This document shows, piece by piece, positions 1 to 11,450 of a stretch of 64,000 bases of DNA (its first letter is position 1; the number at the start of each line of letters is the position of its first letter). The DNA lies in the NCBI RefSeq assembly GCF_040954645.1, contig NC_092813.1, positions 22,575,235-22,639,234 of the forward strand, in the 5' to 3' direction. The stretch is from Diabrotica undecimpunctata. Lineage: Eukaryota; Arthropoda; Insecta; Coleoptera; Chrysomelidae. The notes below the pieces were generated by a model. The model did not search any database. It was not told the DNA's origin and saw only the letters and a list, made by a program, of their open reading frames with translations. Position numbers and translations under genes: made by a program.

Positions 1-375
1 CTGCTTCCTGCACTGTCTCAGCTCCTCCTAGTATATCGTCTACATACATGTTTTCTTTTACAATTTTCGATGCCAACGGGAACCTCGCTCCTTCGTCTTC
101 TTGTAATTGTTGTATTGTTCTTAACGCTAAAAAGGGTGCTGCGGCCGTGCCGTATGGCACCGTCGTTAAGTTACACTCTTGTATGTGGTCCTTTGTGTCC
201 TTTCTCCACAAAATTTTTTGATATTTTTGGTCTTCTTCTGCCATTCTGATTTGTCTAAACATTTTTTCCAGATCCGCTGAGTATGCTACCTTATTGGATC
301 TCCATCGTAATAGTATATTTGTCAAATCTTGTTGTAATTTCGGCCCTGTGTGCATAATATCATTCAGGCTTACTA
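1..375 (-). pseudogene. BEL/Pao retrotransposon reverse transcriptase fragment
   Basis: Read on the minus strand from 375 to 1, this is an open frame with the reverse transcriptase core of the BEL/Pao family. In order it shows MHTGPKLQQDL, then YSADLEKMFRQI (the first catalytic aspartate block), TVPYGTAAAPFLA, and MYVDDILGG (the YVDD active-site box). No stop is visible before the left edge of the window, so the element continues outside. The upstream side ends near 375, where the sequence switches to a plus-strand LINE remnant. It is a different copy from the two BEL elements further right. The family call rests on the YVDD box and the surrounding BEL-style wording; the extent outside the window is unknown. 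Confidence 0.85.
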
Positions 376-394
376 GTCGAAAACTAATAGTCGA

Positions 395-715
395 AAAATG
401 AAGAGCAAGAGGTAGATGACCAAAAAGCCGAAATCTTAATGACGAACAGAAATATAATCGACTAATCAGACAATTAAGATCAGCGCTACATGATGCACGC
501 AATGCCACATTTGAACACTACATTAGTACATTGTCTAAAGAAGATCATTCAGTATGGATAGCAACAAAAACACTTAAAGAGACCTGAACAACACAACCCA
601 CCAATTAAGAAAGATGACGTTAGTTGAGGAAGATAAGACCAGGAAAAAATGTCAACATTTTCAGAATACCAGATAATAATATTCAAGAAATAGAACACTG
701 AAAACTTTTGTTTTT
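395..715 (+). pseudogene. Jockey-like LINE ORF2 fragment (endonuclease-RT linker)
   Basis: A plus-strand frame with stops reads LNDEQKYNRLIRQLRSAL, ATFEHYISTL and HSVWIATKTLKET, followed by a degenerate stretch around 600-700 with DQEKMSTFSEYQI. This is the linker between endonuclease and reverse transcriptase in Jockey-type LINEs, where a 'SLWKATKKLK' block precedes the 'K...LF.E' block. Neither catalytic domain is present. The fragment abuts the BEL fragment on its left. The clade assignment is from remembered motif style rather than an alignment. Confidence 0.65.
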
Positions 716-1099
716 AACTGTACGCCCGTGAATAACTTACCATTTTTTAAATAACACTTAATATTGCACATTTTTATTGTATATTTTTCATCTTTCAAGA
801 TAATTCTTATAGGGATATATTTATTTATAACATACGGTCTTATGGTCTTATTACGGCTTTAAGATTATACGACCTAAATTTATCTTGTACCGCACTGCTA
901 ATTGAGAATTATGTTTGTAATGCGATAAGAGGTCCGGATATACGAGACACCAGTGACTCATGCCGCACTAATAAAAATCCGACAGGAATGTGTATTTCTA
1001 TAAAAAAAAAAATATGTAGATTAATTTGTTTTGTGTATTAATTTAGTTTAGTTTGAACAAGACTTGCAGTAAAAGATTTTTCTAAATATAGAATGTAAA
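716..1099. other. No gene recognised
   Basis: AT-rich sequence with short A runs and many stops on both strands. I found no terminal repeats or recognisable protein fragment. It lies between a LINE relic and the piggyBac relic and may belong to either. Confidence 0.5.
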
Positions 1100-1699
1100 C
1101 CATATTTCCAATGCTTTGTGAAAGAGAACCAGTTTATATAAAACCAAAATCTCGATTAAAAAATTTGCAACCACTTACTCGCGATGAAACTTAACCCCAT
1201 TAGGTATTGATTTTACAAGTGATAAAATGGGTCGACAAAAGACCAGTTTTAATCCTTACAACATTTAAACATAATAGTTGTATCTTGGTTTAATCAAATG
1301 AAAAGAAAAATTATACACAAGTACTAAAACCACAAACTATTCTCGATTATAACTTGGTGAAAAAGAGTGTTGATTTTAGTGATCAAGTGGCTTCTTACCA
1401 AAGCCCAATACGCAAAATTCTGAAATGGTACCGAAAAGTAGCAGTGGAATTAATATTTAATACCTCATTTAATACCGCAGTAGTCAATGCTTGATTGCTA
1501 AATAATAGAAAACGTAAAAAAAGTGACAACCTATCCTTGAGTTCAGACTGGAGTTCGCGAAGGAATTTGCAAATAAAGAATTGTTGCAACCCTCACGACA
1601 AGTTACACCCAAAAATACCATCTCAGGCAAAGCGATGTAGATAATACAAAGAGAATAAAATGTACAAGATGTTACAAAATTTTAAGAAGAAGCAAGTAA
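1100..1699 (+). pseudogene. piggyBac transposase relic, left part
   Basis: The plus-strand conceptual translation, with stops, contains KWVDKRPVLILTTF, VDFSDQVASYQSPIRKILKW and YRKVAVELIFNTSF. These correspond to the piggyBac block with the last catalytic aspartate (usually VDLSDQMASY) and the helix after it. RIKCTRCYKILRRSK near 1650-1697 is the first half of the C-terminal cysteine-rich finger. The second half (SEECDGKTAICLVCF) is at 17,740-17,840. The gene was therefore split by the gypsy element between 1,700 and 17,739. Several internal stops show it is long dead. The N-terminal half of the transposase is missing. Confidence 0.85.
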
Positions 1700-1930
1700 T
1701 GTTTACCTCTTTAGGACTGTTGGACATAACATAAAGCTACTTACGATAGGTTTTATTAATTTATTAAGCTTTATAAGTATTGTATAAATTAACATTATTT
1801 CAGTTCACATGTAGTCCATGACCTAAGTCTATTGTCATGTATGGTTGTCATGTCACCGCTGTCACTTGAGGTTCCGTTTGCCAAGTGCAACGTTGCCAAG
1901 TATATCCGTACATGAAAACCATACATAACA
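1700..1930 (-). repeat. Gypsy A 3' LTR
   Basis: On the minus strand this segment starts TGTTATGTATGG and ends GGTAAACA, with AATAAA signals near the distal end. It is directly preceded on the minus strand by a purine tract AAAGGGGACG, as expected for a polypurine tract beside a 3' LTR. Its first 98 bases (1833-1930) match 17,642-17,739, the remnant of the other LTR. piggyBac coding sequence ends exactly at 1699. The 1700 boundary is inferred from the TG/CA ends and the piggyBac break, because the partner LTR is truncated. Confidence 0.7.
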
Positions 1931-2016
1931 CGTCCCCTTTAATAAAAACAAAATAAACAAAAATTAATTCACATAATATATCATAAGTACATAAATAACA
2001 ATAATTCACAAATATA

Positions 2017-3242
2017 TCAATAGGTAAATCTATCAGGAGGGCGAATGACTCTACCACTTCTGGAGGTTTTCAAACCAGGTGAAGTACTGTATGATGTAGA
2101 AGGTACATTAATGTCATTGATGGGTGATGTTATATTAGATGTTGAAGGTACATCAATATCTTTGATAATCTTATTTGTTTTACAGTCTCTTGTATCATCA
2201 GGTACATCTGGACAAAGAACTGTTCTCATATTTCCCATACTTGTCCTTCCAGTAATCACAATATCATTTTCATGACTAGTTTTCACATATGCTTGCTCAC
2301 AATTTGTATTTGCATGTTGCTGTGCTTCTGACCGTACAGGTCTAAGATAGTGTCTATTACGTCTATAATCAGTATCATTTACTTTAACCATGTAATCCCT
2401 TGATCCTTTCTTTGCCACAACCACTCCAGGGTTCCATTTCCTTTTATTTTCTTGAAGTAAAATTTGTTGTCCTGATTTTAATTCTGGTAACCTATTTGTT
2501 CCTTTGTCATAATATTGTTTTTGTTTTCTTTGATTTTCTCTCATTGTGTAAAATATCTTTTATTAGAATGTCTGGGCTTTAGAAATTCCATAGTGACTGG
2601 TAAGTTGATTCTGAAATTTCTTCCAGTTAGCAACACACAAGGAGCAGGTAAATTTTGTTTTGGAGTTGTATTATAATCTAATACAGCTAGAAATGGATCT
2701 TTCTTAGTTTGTACAGATTTTGAAAACAAGTTTTTTATTGTTTGTATTGTTCTTTCCACCATGCCATTGCTACGAGGATATTGTGGACTTGATGTTGTTA
2801 CTTCAATATTATATATACGGACAAAATTTAAAAATTCATGAGAGCTGAATGGAGGACCATTGTCAGAAAATATTTCACAAGGCAGTCCATTAATAGCAAA
2901 CATATTTTTTAATTGTGTTACAACACTGCTAGCCGTTTTGTTCATTAGTTTATCAACAATTGCAAACTTCGAAAAATAATCAACCTCAACTAAAAAATCT
3001 TGTGAGGCTACTGTCATGAAATCAATACCAATTTTTTGCCAAGGTATTTCAGGTACATCATGTGATTTTAATGGCTCCCTATTGTTGCTCTTATAGCTCA
3101 TTTGACAAGTCAGACAGTTCAGAACAATGTTTTCTATATCCTTCATCAATCCCGGATAATAAATTGCTTCTTGACCCTTCTTCTTACATGATACTACACC
3201 CTGATGAGACTGATGTATAACATTAAGAAATTCACCCTTCAA
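2017..3242 (-). pseudogene. Gypsy A integrase
   Basis: Two overlapping minus-strand frames (3242-2541 and 2544-2017) form the integrase and C-terminal end of a Ty3/gypsy polyprotein. The H2C2 zinc finger is visible (HQSHQG to CLTCQ). The catalytic triad blocks are GIDFM, FSDNGPPFSS and MVERTIQ, and the C-terminal domain includes the NRHYLRPV end. The frame changes by one base near 2543, so the gene is disrupted. The wording resembles the insect K02A2.6-like (Mag-type) gypsy group. The polypurine tract and LTR follow at 1940-1700. Integrase inserts the cDNA into host DNA; this copy cannot make one continuous protein. Confidence 0.88.
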
Positions 3243-3256
3243 TTCTTCAGGAATAA

Positions 3257-3928
3257 TTAACCTTTTTTTTTATAAAACAATACATTATTTAATAAATACA
3301 TATATATATCATGTCTATCAGACCAGAATTTTTTCACCTCAGAAGGTACAGAGCTTTTATGCTCAGGCCACCCATTTAAAACATAATATTTAACTTTTTG
3401 TAAAGATGGGTCAGTATCCATTGCACTTTGCAATTTTTTTTCATTTTCTTTTGATGTTGCTACAATAGAATACACTTTTAAATTATTTTCATCATCTACA
3501 AAATTAGTATTTATGGTTTTATTCAAATGATCTCTACTTAAATTGTCAGGAACTTTGAGATTTTTACCAGGAACATATTTTAGTGAAAATTTATATCTCA
3601 TTAATTGCATTGCCAGTCTTTGGATCCTAGGTGACATTTCATCTAAAGGTTTTTTTAACAAACCTAAAAGAGGTCTGTGGTCTCTCTCTATTTCAAAATC
3701 TATGCCATAAAGATAGAATGAAAATCTTTCACATCCATACACTATACCAAGAAGCTCCTTTTTAATGTGGTTATACCTCCTTTGGGTTGGAGTTAATGAC
3801 ACTGATGCAAATTCAATTGGAAACCCATCTTGCGAGACCATGGCCCCCAAACCGTATGGGCTGGCATCAACAGAGAGTATAGTCTTTTTGTCAGGGTTAA
3901 AATAATGCAAAGTAGTGGCTGACGCCAC
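3257..3928 (-). pseudogene. Gypsy A RNase H domain
   Basis: A 223-residue minus-strand frame holds the tether and RNase H of the same polyprotein. SVDASPYGLGA carries the first catalytic aspartate, KKELLGIVYG the glutamate, and ERDHRPLLGLL the next aspartate block; VPGKNLKVPDNLSR is the end of the domain. The frame is broken from the RT part near 4057 and from the integrase near 3250, where there is a T run. RNase H removes the RNA strand during reverse transcription. Frame loss at both ends argues for a pseudogene. Confidence 0.88.
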
Positions 3929-4056
3929 AAGATTCTTTAGTTTATCAAAACATGCCTGTTCATTATGTCCCCAATGCCACTCATTTTTACTAGAAAGTAA
4001 ACATCTTAGAGGACTAGTGTGTTCTGACAGGTTTGGTATAAATTTTGCAAGATATA

Positions 4057-5350
4057 CTATACTTTTTTATTACTTGGTGGTGTCATTTTTGTAATAGCTT
4101 CTGTTTTATCATGATCAGGTGAAATGCCAATATTACTAATCTGATGACCTAAAAATTTCACTTTTGTTTGACAAAATTTAGATTTTCCTAAATTCAAAGT
4201 TAAGCCACTCTGTTTAATTTTTTCTAAAACACATTTCAAATTTTTATCATGTTCATTTTTAGAACATCCAAAAACCAAAATATCATCAAAATATGTTATT
4301 GTTCCTGATATACTATCTAAAAGTTCAGACATATATTTTTGAAAAATTTCAGGTGCACAGGTAAGGCCATATGGTAATCTCAGATATCTATAACGACCAA
4401 AAGGTGTAGTAAAAGTACATTAAAGTGAACTTTCATAATTCAAAGGCAACTGAAGAAAAGCAGATGATGCATCTAATAATGTGAAATAATTAGCCCCTGA
4501 AAGCTTAGCAAATAAAGTATCTTGAGTAGGAATTGGAAACCTTTCTCTTTTAACATATTTATTTAGATACACAGGATCCATACATATTCTAATATCAGAT
4601 CCCTTATTTTTCGGAACAACCACAAAATACAATAGGATTTTGCCATTCTGTGGGTTCACTAACTGGTACAAAAAGGTTTTTACGTACCATATCATCAAGT
4701 TTATCTTTAACTTGGCTCCTTATAGCCAGTGGAATTTTTCGTGTCCCACTTATGAATGGCACTGCATCACTAGATAAAGTTATATTAAAATACCTGTTGA
4801 CCTTACCTACACCTGAAAAAATGCTCTTATAACTATTTATAATATGATTTGTTTCATTATCTATCATACTAACACGAGGCTGATCACAAACAATTTGAAA
4901 GTCTCTTGCTGCCTTTAGGCCTAATAGAGATTTTTGTTTATCATCATCTAAAATATAGAACAGACAATCTTTAAATATGTTCTTGAAAGAGCAAGGTATA
5001 TAAATTTTACCAACAACATTAATAACATGTCCAGTATAGCTAGATAATGAACTATTAGTATTTTCAAGCATTTTGTAATCAATATTTAAATTTTTAAAAT
5101 CACTACTGCTCAATATATTGACTTCACTTCCAGTATCAACTTTTAAAATACTCTCTTTACCATTAATAATGATTTTTTGGAACCATTCTGAAGAGTTCGG
5201 ATTAATTTCATTAACAGTCCACACTAGCACCTGTTCATCAGTTAAATCAGTGTCAGAATTGCTACAACTACTATCGTTATCATTGATTTCATGGACTTTG
5301 TTGTTATTATCAGGACAACATTTACGGTAGTGTCCTTTTTTGTTACACAA
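4057..5350 (-). pseudogene. Gypsy A protease and reverse transcriptase
   Basis: The minus-strand frame 5350-4604 begins with a CCHC knuckle (CNKKGHYRKCC) and contains the protease site KVDTGSEVNIL. It then enters reverse transcriptase. After a frame change near 4650 the RT continues with RICMDPVYLNKYV and LLDASSAFLQLPL. A stop at about 4420 follows, and then the active-site box ITYFDDILVFG in frame 4332-4057. The active box is FDD rather than the usual YVDD/YLDD. Protease matures Gag-Pol and RT copies the RNA. At least two frame breaks and one stop make this copy non-functional. Confidence 0.88.
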
Positions 5351-5698
5351 AGAACAATATCTGAAAAATGCAGGACACTATATTACCCCTAATATGCTGA
5401 AGTCCACATTTATAACACTGAATATAATGGTTACCTGTATTTTTGTCAGTAACTTTGTGGCTTGTAGACTGCTCCTTCTCATACTTTGAACCATACCTTG
5501 ACTGTCCTGTAGATCCAGGTCTGTTTTCTTCATTTTTTTTCTTCACAACACTAACACTTTCACTTTCTTTGGATATTTCACGTTGAGTAACAGCACTATT
5601 TTCCATAGCCCTACAGATGTCTATAGCTTGTGCTAGTTTTAAATCAGCACATTGTAATAATTTTTCTTGAATTCGTAGATCATGTCATCATCAAGTCT
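5343..5698 (-). pseudogene. Gypsy A gag C-terminal fragment
   Basis: Minus-strand coding from about 5690 reads DLRIQEKLLQCADLKLAQAI and continues into MENSAVTQREISKESESV. A zinc knuckle CYKCGLQHIRG lies near 5390-5420. This is the C-terminal half of a gypsy Gag. The N-terminal capsid part is absent. The sequence stops where the DNA transposon inserted (5701), and on the far side of that transposon only the LTR resumes. The missing gag start and primer site were therefore deleted before the transposon arrived. Confidence 0.75.
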
Positions 5699-5700
5699 AT

Positions 5701-6080
5701 GGACTACCTAAGTCTGACGTCACAATGGGCGGGGCTTAGAAGACCTTTCTAAACAAATCTCGTTTGCATGTGTTTCTCCCATAAGACTTTGGAAACGTTA
5801 GTTTTTTTTTTTTTATATTTAAAAAAATAAATAAGGATTTTCGCTCCCAAATATCTATTTTGTGCGATTGGTTTTATAGGTTGTTCGTGAATTTGTGAGG
5901 TAAGTGTATCAAAGTATTAAGATATTTACTGTCAAAGTTCATATTTCGAGGTTATATTGTGTGGGATTAAAACTTTAATTATTTTTTTCTTTATTTCAAG
6001 GTATTTTGTTGTCATTTTATCAGGCTTATTTTATATTGTAAATCAATAAATCATTGAATTTATTTATGAAGTTGAAAAAT
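5701..6080. repeat. Left terminal inverted repeat of the ISL2EU-type element
   Basis: About 380 bases match the reverse complement of 17,262-17,639 with scattered differences, ending near the AATCAATAAATC stretch. The outermost bases are GGACTACCTAAGTC, followed by TGACGTCACAATGGG, which includes a CRE-like TGACGTCA palindrome. A splice donor GAG|GTAAGT lies at 5900. A matching acceptor (TTTTTTAG) ends at 6297, 13 bases before the nuclease start codon. The repeat therefore looks like promoter plus non-coding leader exon for the nuclease gene. Confidence 0.85.
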
Positions 6081-6310
6081 ATTTAAATTAATGTTTTATT
6101 CTTTTTAGGTGTCAGTGATTCGATCCCCTAAAAGACTAAAGATATTCGTTTTCTCCTAGTTTAAGTAGTGAATAAGGACTTTTAGTTTTAATATAATATT
6201 CTGTGGAAATCTTTCTATTAAATTGCTATAGTGAGTACTTAAAAAAATGTTTTTTGAATGTTGAAAATTGCAATAGTTTTTCAAGTTTATTTTTTAGATT
6301 TGAGCATATA

Positions 6311-7860
6311 ATGGCTAGTAAACATGTGTTGAAGATATCCAGTATTACTGAATTTTTCAGTAATGACAACAAAATTATACGAAAGGGTGAAAATGCCCTT
6401 GAATCAAATCATGTGAAAAAAATGTTGTTTGACCCTGATTTATTAATCATTAAGGGAGAAGTATTTGCAAGTATGAAAGACAAAACTTATAATGTTGAGG
6501 TAAGTTAACGATTTTTAAGTTTAGATGTGGGAATCTAAGTACTTAATTTTATCATTGCAGATTATGTTGAATAAATCATGGCAAATTACTGCTGCAAATT
6601 GTTCCTGTCCTAGGGGTATTAAATGCCATCATATAGCCACTATAGCTCTCTTTGGACATTACAATATATCAATTACTGATAAAACATGTACGTGGAACAT
6701 TCCTGTCCAAAGTAAGACAGAAACTAAAACTGCAGAAGCACTATATCCTTCCAGGCCATATCAAGCCCTTAATAGAAAAATGTCATCCAATGAATTAGAA
6801 CAATTAAAGATCAAATTAAGTAGTTTTGGTAATACTGTGGGATCCACTTGGCTTTTACAGGAAGAAAAGCAAGAGGCCGAAAGTATTGATATTTCATTAA
6901 TTGAAGATATCATTTATTCAGAGGAAATGAAAATTTCAACAGATAAAAATTCTCATTTTCTAAAATGTTGTCGAATAAATGATGCAACGATAAAGAAAAT
7001 AGTACATGAGACAACAGGCCAGGTACTCAATGAAAAATGGTTTCTTGCCAGAAAATATAGAATTACTTCTAGCAACTTTGGCTCCATTATTTCTTGTTGC
7101 AAGAGAAATAAGTATCCAGAAAGTTTATTAAAAACACTTATTGGTATGTACTGTTACATTTCTATTATTTTATTATTTGCAATCAAATACAATGCTTAAA
7201 TTCTGAAGGTTTTCCATCAGATTCTATTTCAATTAATTGTTTGCATATGTCTAAAAATGGTAATGGAGATTAACTGAACTGTTGATATGTTTTAAGAATG
7301 TACACTATTATTTATAATAAACACATTTTGTTTGCTTTCATATCTAGCTAAAGTAAAATATTTTTTTATCATTTTTAGGGGCTTATAATATGGATGGCAT
7401 CAAATCAATTCAGTGGGGAAGAACACACGAAAAGAGTGGTATAGAGTATCTCAGAAATACACTGAATTTGGATGTGCAGCCTACAGGTATTTGGCTGACA
7501 AAGTCAGGCTTATTAGGAGCTAGTCCAGATGGTTTAATTGGTGATGATGGCATTGTAGAAGTTAAGTGTCCATATACATTTCGGAATGAAAAATTATCTG
7601 AAAAGTTGAAAAATTCAGATAAATATATAATATCATATAATGATCAGGATGAAGTATTAATTAATACTGAACATAACTACTACCACCAAATTCAAGGCTG
7701 CCTGCATATTTTTGGACGACAAAATTGTTATTTATGTATATGGACGTTGAAGGAGATAATTACAGTTATAATAGAAAAAGATTTGACCTGGGCCCCAAAT
7801 ATTGATCTGTTAGAAAATTTTTATTTGGCTCAATATTTGCCAAAATTGTTGAATGAATGA
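6311..7860 (+). CDS. SWIM zinc finger + YqaJ-type nuclease of the ISL2EU-type transposon
   Basis: Three exons (6311-6499, 6561-7143, 7379-7860) with canonical GT/AG ends and compatible phases (0 and 1) give an uninterrupted 417-residue protein. A SWIM finger sits at C77-x-C79-x5-C85-x-H87. The YqaJ/lambda-exonuclease-like domain has E275 (WGRTHE), D308 (GASPDG), E318-x-K320 (VEVKCPY) and Q361 (YYHQIQG), so the predicted metal-binding core is complete. ITSSNFGSII before it is the usual family lead-in. YqaJ nucleases digest or trim DNA ends; a role in transposition is inferred from repeated pairing with the transposase. The start is the first ATG after a good splice acceptor. Unlike the partner transposase gene, I see no lesion. 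Confidence 0.85.
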
Positions 7861-7892
7861 CTGGTTATTTTTAACTGTACATTATGTTTTAC

Positions 7893-7894
<2 letters not shown>

Positions 7895-7979
<85 letters not shown>
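7895..7979. repeat. (TA)n microsatellite
   Basis: About 42 uninterrupted AT units. It lies just past the nuclease stop codon, and the truncated LINE begins directly at its right edge. Confidence 0.97.
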
Positions 7980-7980
<1 letters not shown>

Positions 7981-7981
<1 letters not shown>

Positions 7982-8906
7982 ACAAGGTTCAGTACTGGGT
8001 TGTCTACCTTTCCTTATCTTTATAAATGACATCACTAACTTAAAAATCGATGGAAACATTTCTTTTTGCTAATGATACCAGTATTACCAGGAGGAACTCT
8101 AATATTGCAACTCTTCATGCAATTATAACTTCTGATCTACTTAAAATAAAAACCTGGCAGACTAATTTACTCTCTGTTAACATGGATAAGACAATAGCCT
8201 TATCCTATAAAAGAGCTCTTCAACTGTTGCTTCTTAATAACAGCCAGAGCAGTATCGTTAATTCTCTAAAATTTCTTGGTATTTTTATAGACAGCAACCT
8301 TAAATTCATATTGATTTGTTAAGTAGGAAATTAGCCTCGGCCTCATGCAATAAGATCTCTTTTGGTTCTTCGATATGGCCTTTCTTTTTAGGGTTCTAGT
8401 ACAGCTACCCAATCTAATGTTGTTTTTAAATTACAAAAAAGAGTAATAACATCTGTTTGGCCTCAGAAGAACAATACATTGCAGAAACTACTTCAAAAAT
8501 CACGAGATTTAAACTCTTCCCTGTTTATATATTCTGTAAACTGTTTGCTTAATTCGTAAACACCTACATGTTTTTCCAGCAAGACCTAATCATGACTACT
8601 CCACCAGAAATTCAAGCTTTGATGTGTATTTACGTATCTTGTCCACTGAGCTAGTTAAGACATCTATATTATATTCTCCAAAAATATACAACCGTCTCTC
8701 TCTCTCTCTCTCTCAAACTACAACTTCTTTCCTTAAGTTCCGTAAATTGACAAAAGCCTATCTATCTGAAAGACCATATTATTCAGTGGAAGAGTTTCTT
8801 AACGAATAACTAAGAAATTACAGTATGTTTAGGTACAAGCAACTAATGTATTTTTATATATCTATTTGGGTATGTGTTGCTGCAACTTAAACTTATTCAT
8901 AAACTA
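7981..8906 (+). pseudogene. CR1-like LINE reverse transcriptase, 5'-truncated, left part
   Basis: Plus-strand frames read PQGSVLGCLPFLIFINDITN, then FLFANDTSITRR, where the active FADD box has become FAND, and SLKFLGIFIDSNLKF. A final frame at 8624-8809 ends in KAYLSERPYYSVEEFLNE, the usual C-terminus of CR1/L2-like ORF2. The copy is truncated at its 5' end at the (TA)n array. A Tc1 element interrupts its 3' untranslated region; the rest resumes at 10,507. Frameshifts and loss of the catalytic aspartate make it dead. Confidence 0.8.
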
Positions 8907-10506
8907 CACTCGCGATCATAAAATCCGGGTCATCTTGAAAATTTAAAGTTTCTTAAATATTTTTGCCTCTGGTGCATTAATAACCTTTTTTTTTGGCTAA
9001 TGTATTTTTTATTTGTCATCAATGTTTGTTTTGAAAGAAAAAAAATGGTGTTTTATTGTTTTTATTGAAAAAACAGAAAACAAATCAAATTGTTGATAAA
9101 ACAGACATACGAAAAAAAAATGGAAAATACAGAACATGGTAAAAAATTAGTGAAATTTCAATGACCAATATCGTGTATTGCCTCCCCTTGCTCTAATAAC
9201 CTCTTGCAGACGACGGGGCATACTCTCAATTTTTCTCCGGATTACATGTTGTGGTATGTTATTCCACTCTCTCACTAACAGATCCTTAAGCTCCTGTGCG
9301 TTGTTAGGAGAAGGTGTATGGGTTTGAATACGTTTTTTCAAATCGTCCCAGAGATGTTCGATGGGATTCAGGTCCGGAGACCCAGCTGGCCAGGGTACCC
9401 TCGTCGTTACAACTTCGTCCAAGTATTACATACTGATCATGGCAACGTGCGCTCGCACGTTGTCCTACATAAAAACGGCGTTTTCTCCAAGCCCTGCCAT
9501 GTTGGGCATAACATGTTCTTCCGGAATCTCCGTAATGTATCTTCGTGCAGTTAGGGACCCATTTTCGATGAAGGGTAATTCTGTGTGGAAGTCGGAAGAT
9601 ATACCTCCCCAAGCCATGACCGAGCCTCCACCAAATGGCATTCTTGGAGCAATGCAAGCTTGTGAAAATCGTTCACCGGTTCTCCTCCAAACTCTTACAC
9701 GTCCATCGGATCCAGTTAGGCAGAAACGGGATTTATCTGAAAATAACACTTAGCTACAATCGTTAATTCCCCAATGCGCGTATTGTCGAGCAAAAGCTAG
9801 TCGTGCAACTCGAGGCACCCGGCGAAGTGCCATTACCCGAGAAGATAGTCAAGAAGAACGAAGTCTTCTTCTGACTGTTCCAACACTAAAATTGCGATTT
9901 CGTACTTCCTCTAGACAATTTTGATGCATAACCGCAGTTGAGGTCCGGTTTCGTAAAGCCTGAAACACAAGGAAATGGTCATCTAGTGCCTTGGTCGTTC
10001 TTCTTCGTCCAAAGCCAGGTCGCCTGGTTAGCAAACTTGCCTCCTAGAAGCGTTGAAGCACTCGTTGAACCGTAGAAAGGCTTACGCCAACAGTTCTTGC
10101 GACTTGCCGTTGAGTGTGACCGTCTTCCACAAGTGCAACAATTTGTCCCGTTTCAACAACAGTCAAAGGCATTTTTGTCAAAAAATAAACACTAATAATG
10201 GCACTAATAACCACTAATGGTGGCAATAATAAACGTTTGTCCGTTGCATTTGAACAGAAAGTCGAAGTACAAACGAGACATTTAAATCAAGCGGAGTTAC
10301 AGGTAGCGTTCATTTTGGGAAGTGTCCACTTTACCGCGAAATCGGCACTATTGGAATTCTTTGGACACTACAAAGGAAACGTTATTTTTATTTATTATTA
10401 TTTTTATTTATTTATTTATTTTTAGTTATTATTATTTACGATAAAGCTCGTTAAAAATGAAATATCGGTGATTTTCAAGGTGACCCGGATTTTATGATCG
10501 CGAGTG
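8907..10506 (-). mobile_element. Tc1-family DNA transposon
   Basis: A 1600-bp element flanked by TA (8905-8906 and 10507-10508). The ends are inverted repeats starting CACTCGCGATCATAAAATCC and matching over about 37 bases, with one T/C difference inside the GGGTCATC/GGGTCACC stretch. It sits in the 3' untranslated part of the CR1-like LINE, whose sequence reads on either side. It contains one broken transposase gene on the minus strand. Confidence 0.95.
9147..10172 (-). pseudogene. Tc1 transposase, broken
   Basis: From the ATG at 10,172 the minus strand reads MPLTVVETGQIVALVEDG and a helix-turn-helix (HTQRQVARTVGVSLSTVQRV), then hits a stop and several frame changes. The catalytic blocks survive in pieces: MLFSDKSRFCL (first D, near 9740), DNVRAHVA (second D, just after a stop near 9465) and SPDLNPIEHLWDDLKK (E). 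The C-terminal frame 9422-9147 ends in GNTRYWSLKFH. A functional Tc1 transposase is about 340 residues in one frame; this one has several lesions, so the element could move only with help. Confidence 0.9.
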
Positions 10507-10700
10507 TAGTTCATAAGGTTTTATTATGCAATTTAGTAATGGATTGTATATTCTATTATCTTATATTTTGTGATATTGACAATTTATGTAATTTTAGTAA
10601 ATGTTAATTGTTATTTTTTGGCTTTTTGTAAGCTTTGTTCATAAAGTTGTACAATTTTCAGTGACAATAAAGCATATTTCTATTATATAATAACACTCTA
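10507..10700 (+). pseudogene. CR1-like LINE 3' untranslated region, right part
   Basis: Continuation of the LINE after the Tc1 element. It runs through TTGTACAATTTTCAGTGAC and an AATAAAGCATATTTC tail near 10,665, a 3' end style common in insect CR1-like LINEs. No coding sequence. Confidence 0.6.
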
Positions 10701-10819
10701 TTGATACTGATTAGAGTACAGGAAGTTAATAAATTTGTCTTCCTAGACCATATATTTGGCCATTTAATTCAACAAAGTGATAGCAGCTTTTGCTAATAGA
10801 GATTTACAGCAGAAATAAT

Positions 10820-11450
10820 CCTACTTTCGTTGAATATTCATCATTCACCTATCTCTTTTGAATTTCAGTGTGAATCATGTACTGTATGTTTTTATAGAGA
10901 TTTCCATGTGATGAACATCCTTGAAGTTATAAGTTTTCTTTCTCAATTTAATTGCGATAATTTGTTTAAAATCTCTTGATGATAAAATCTAAGTTTCTTG
11001 ATGATATTTTCAATATTTTTTACCATCTTATATGCTTAACAATCGATCTTTATGTCCCTGTTAAAAAGTATCCAACAAAGAAATTTCCGGTTTGGTTTTC
11101 TCCAGATCTCAAAGTTATTCAGAAAGTTCACAAAGAATATCTTAGAACTCAATACCCCACTCTCTTTAATGAGTTTTCTGTATCTCTAAATGTAAATGCT
11201 TAAAATAACAATGTTGTTGTTGGTAATAAAAATAATAGCAAACCTAATATACCATAATGTTTATATTCAGGCTATTGAGGGGGTTCAACATAAATTCCTA
11301 AGATTTATTTCATTTAAGGGTCACCATACAGCTGACGAAATCAATTACTCTAACATTGAAACTTCTCTTAACATCACAACTCTTCAGGTCAGATGCATGC
11401 ACAGGGGTCTAACTATGCTGTCCTTATTTATTACACTCACATAGTTTCAG
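10820..11450 (+). pseudogene. Second CR1-like LINE fragment, internally deleted
   Basis: The frame 10,976-11,190 contains LTIDLYVPVKKYPTKKFPVW and FSPDLKVIQKVHKEYL, the endonuclease-RT linker block of CR1-like LINEs. The frame 11,196-11,444 then jumps to the C-terminal block with IEGVQHKFLRFISFKG and ADEINYSNIETSLNI. The reverse transcriptase in between is absent, so the copy carries an internal deletion at about 11,195. It lies inside the ISL2EU-type element to the right of the first LINE copy and may derive from the same insertion. Confidence 0.65.

Noticed and set aside
1812..1832. TAGTCC-AT-GACCTAAGTC inside the gypsy A LTR looks like two joined ends of the ISL2EU-type TIR, an excision footprint.
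   Set aside because: The match is short and lacks four bases of the TIR; the segment fits inside the LTR as inferred. It would need other LTR copies to decide.
9361..9753. 130-codon plus-strand open frame.
   Set aside because: It is the antisense shadow of the Tc1 transposase; codon pattern and motifs are on the minus strand.
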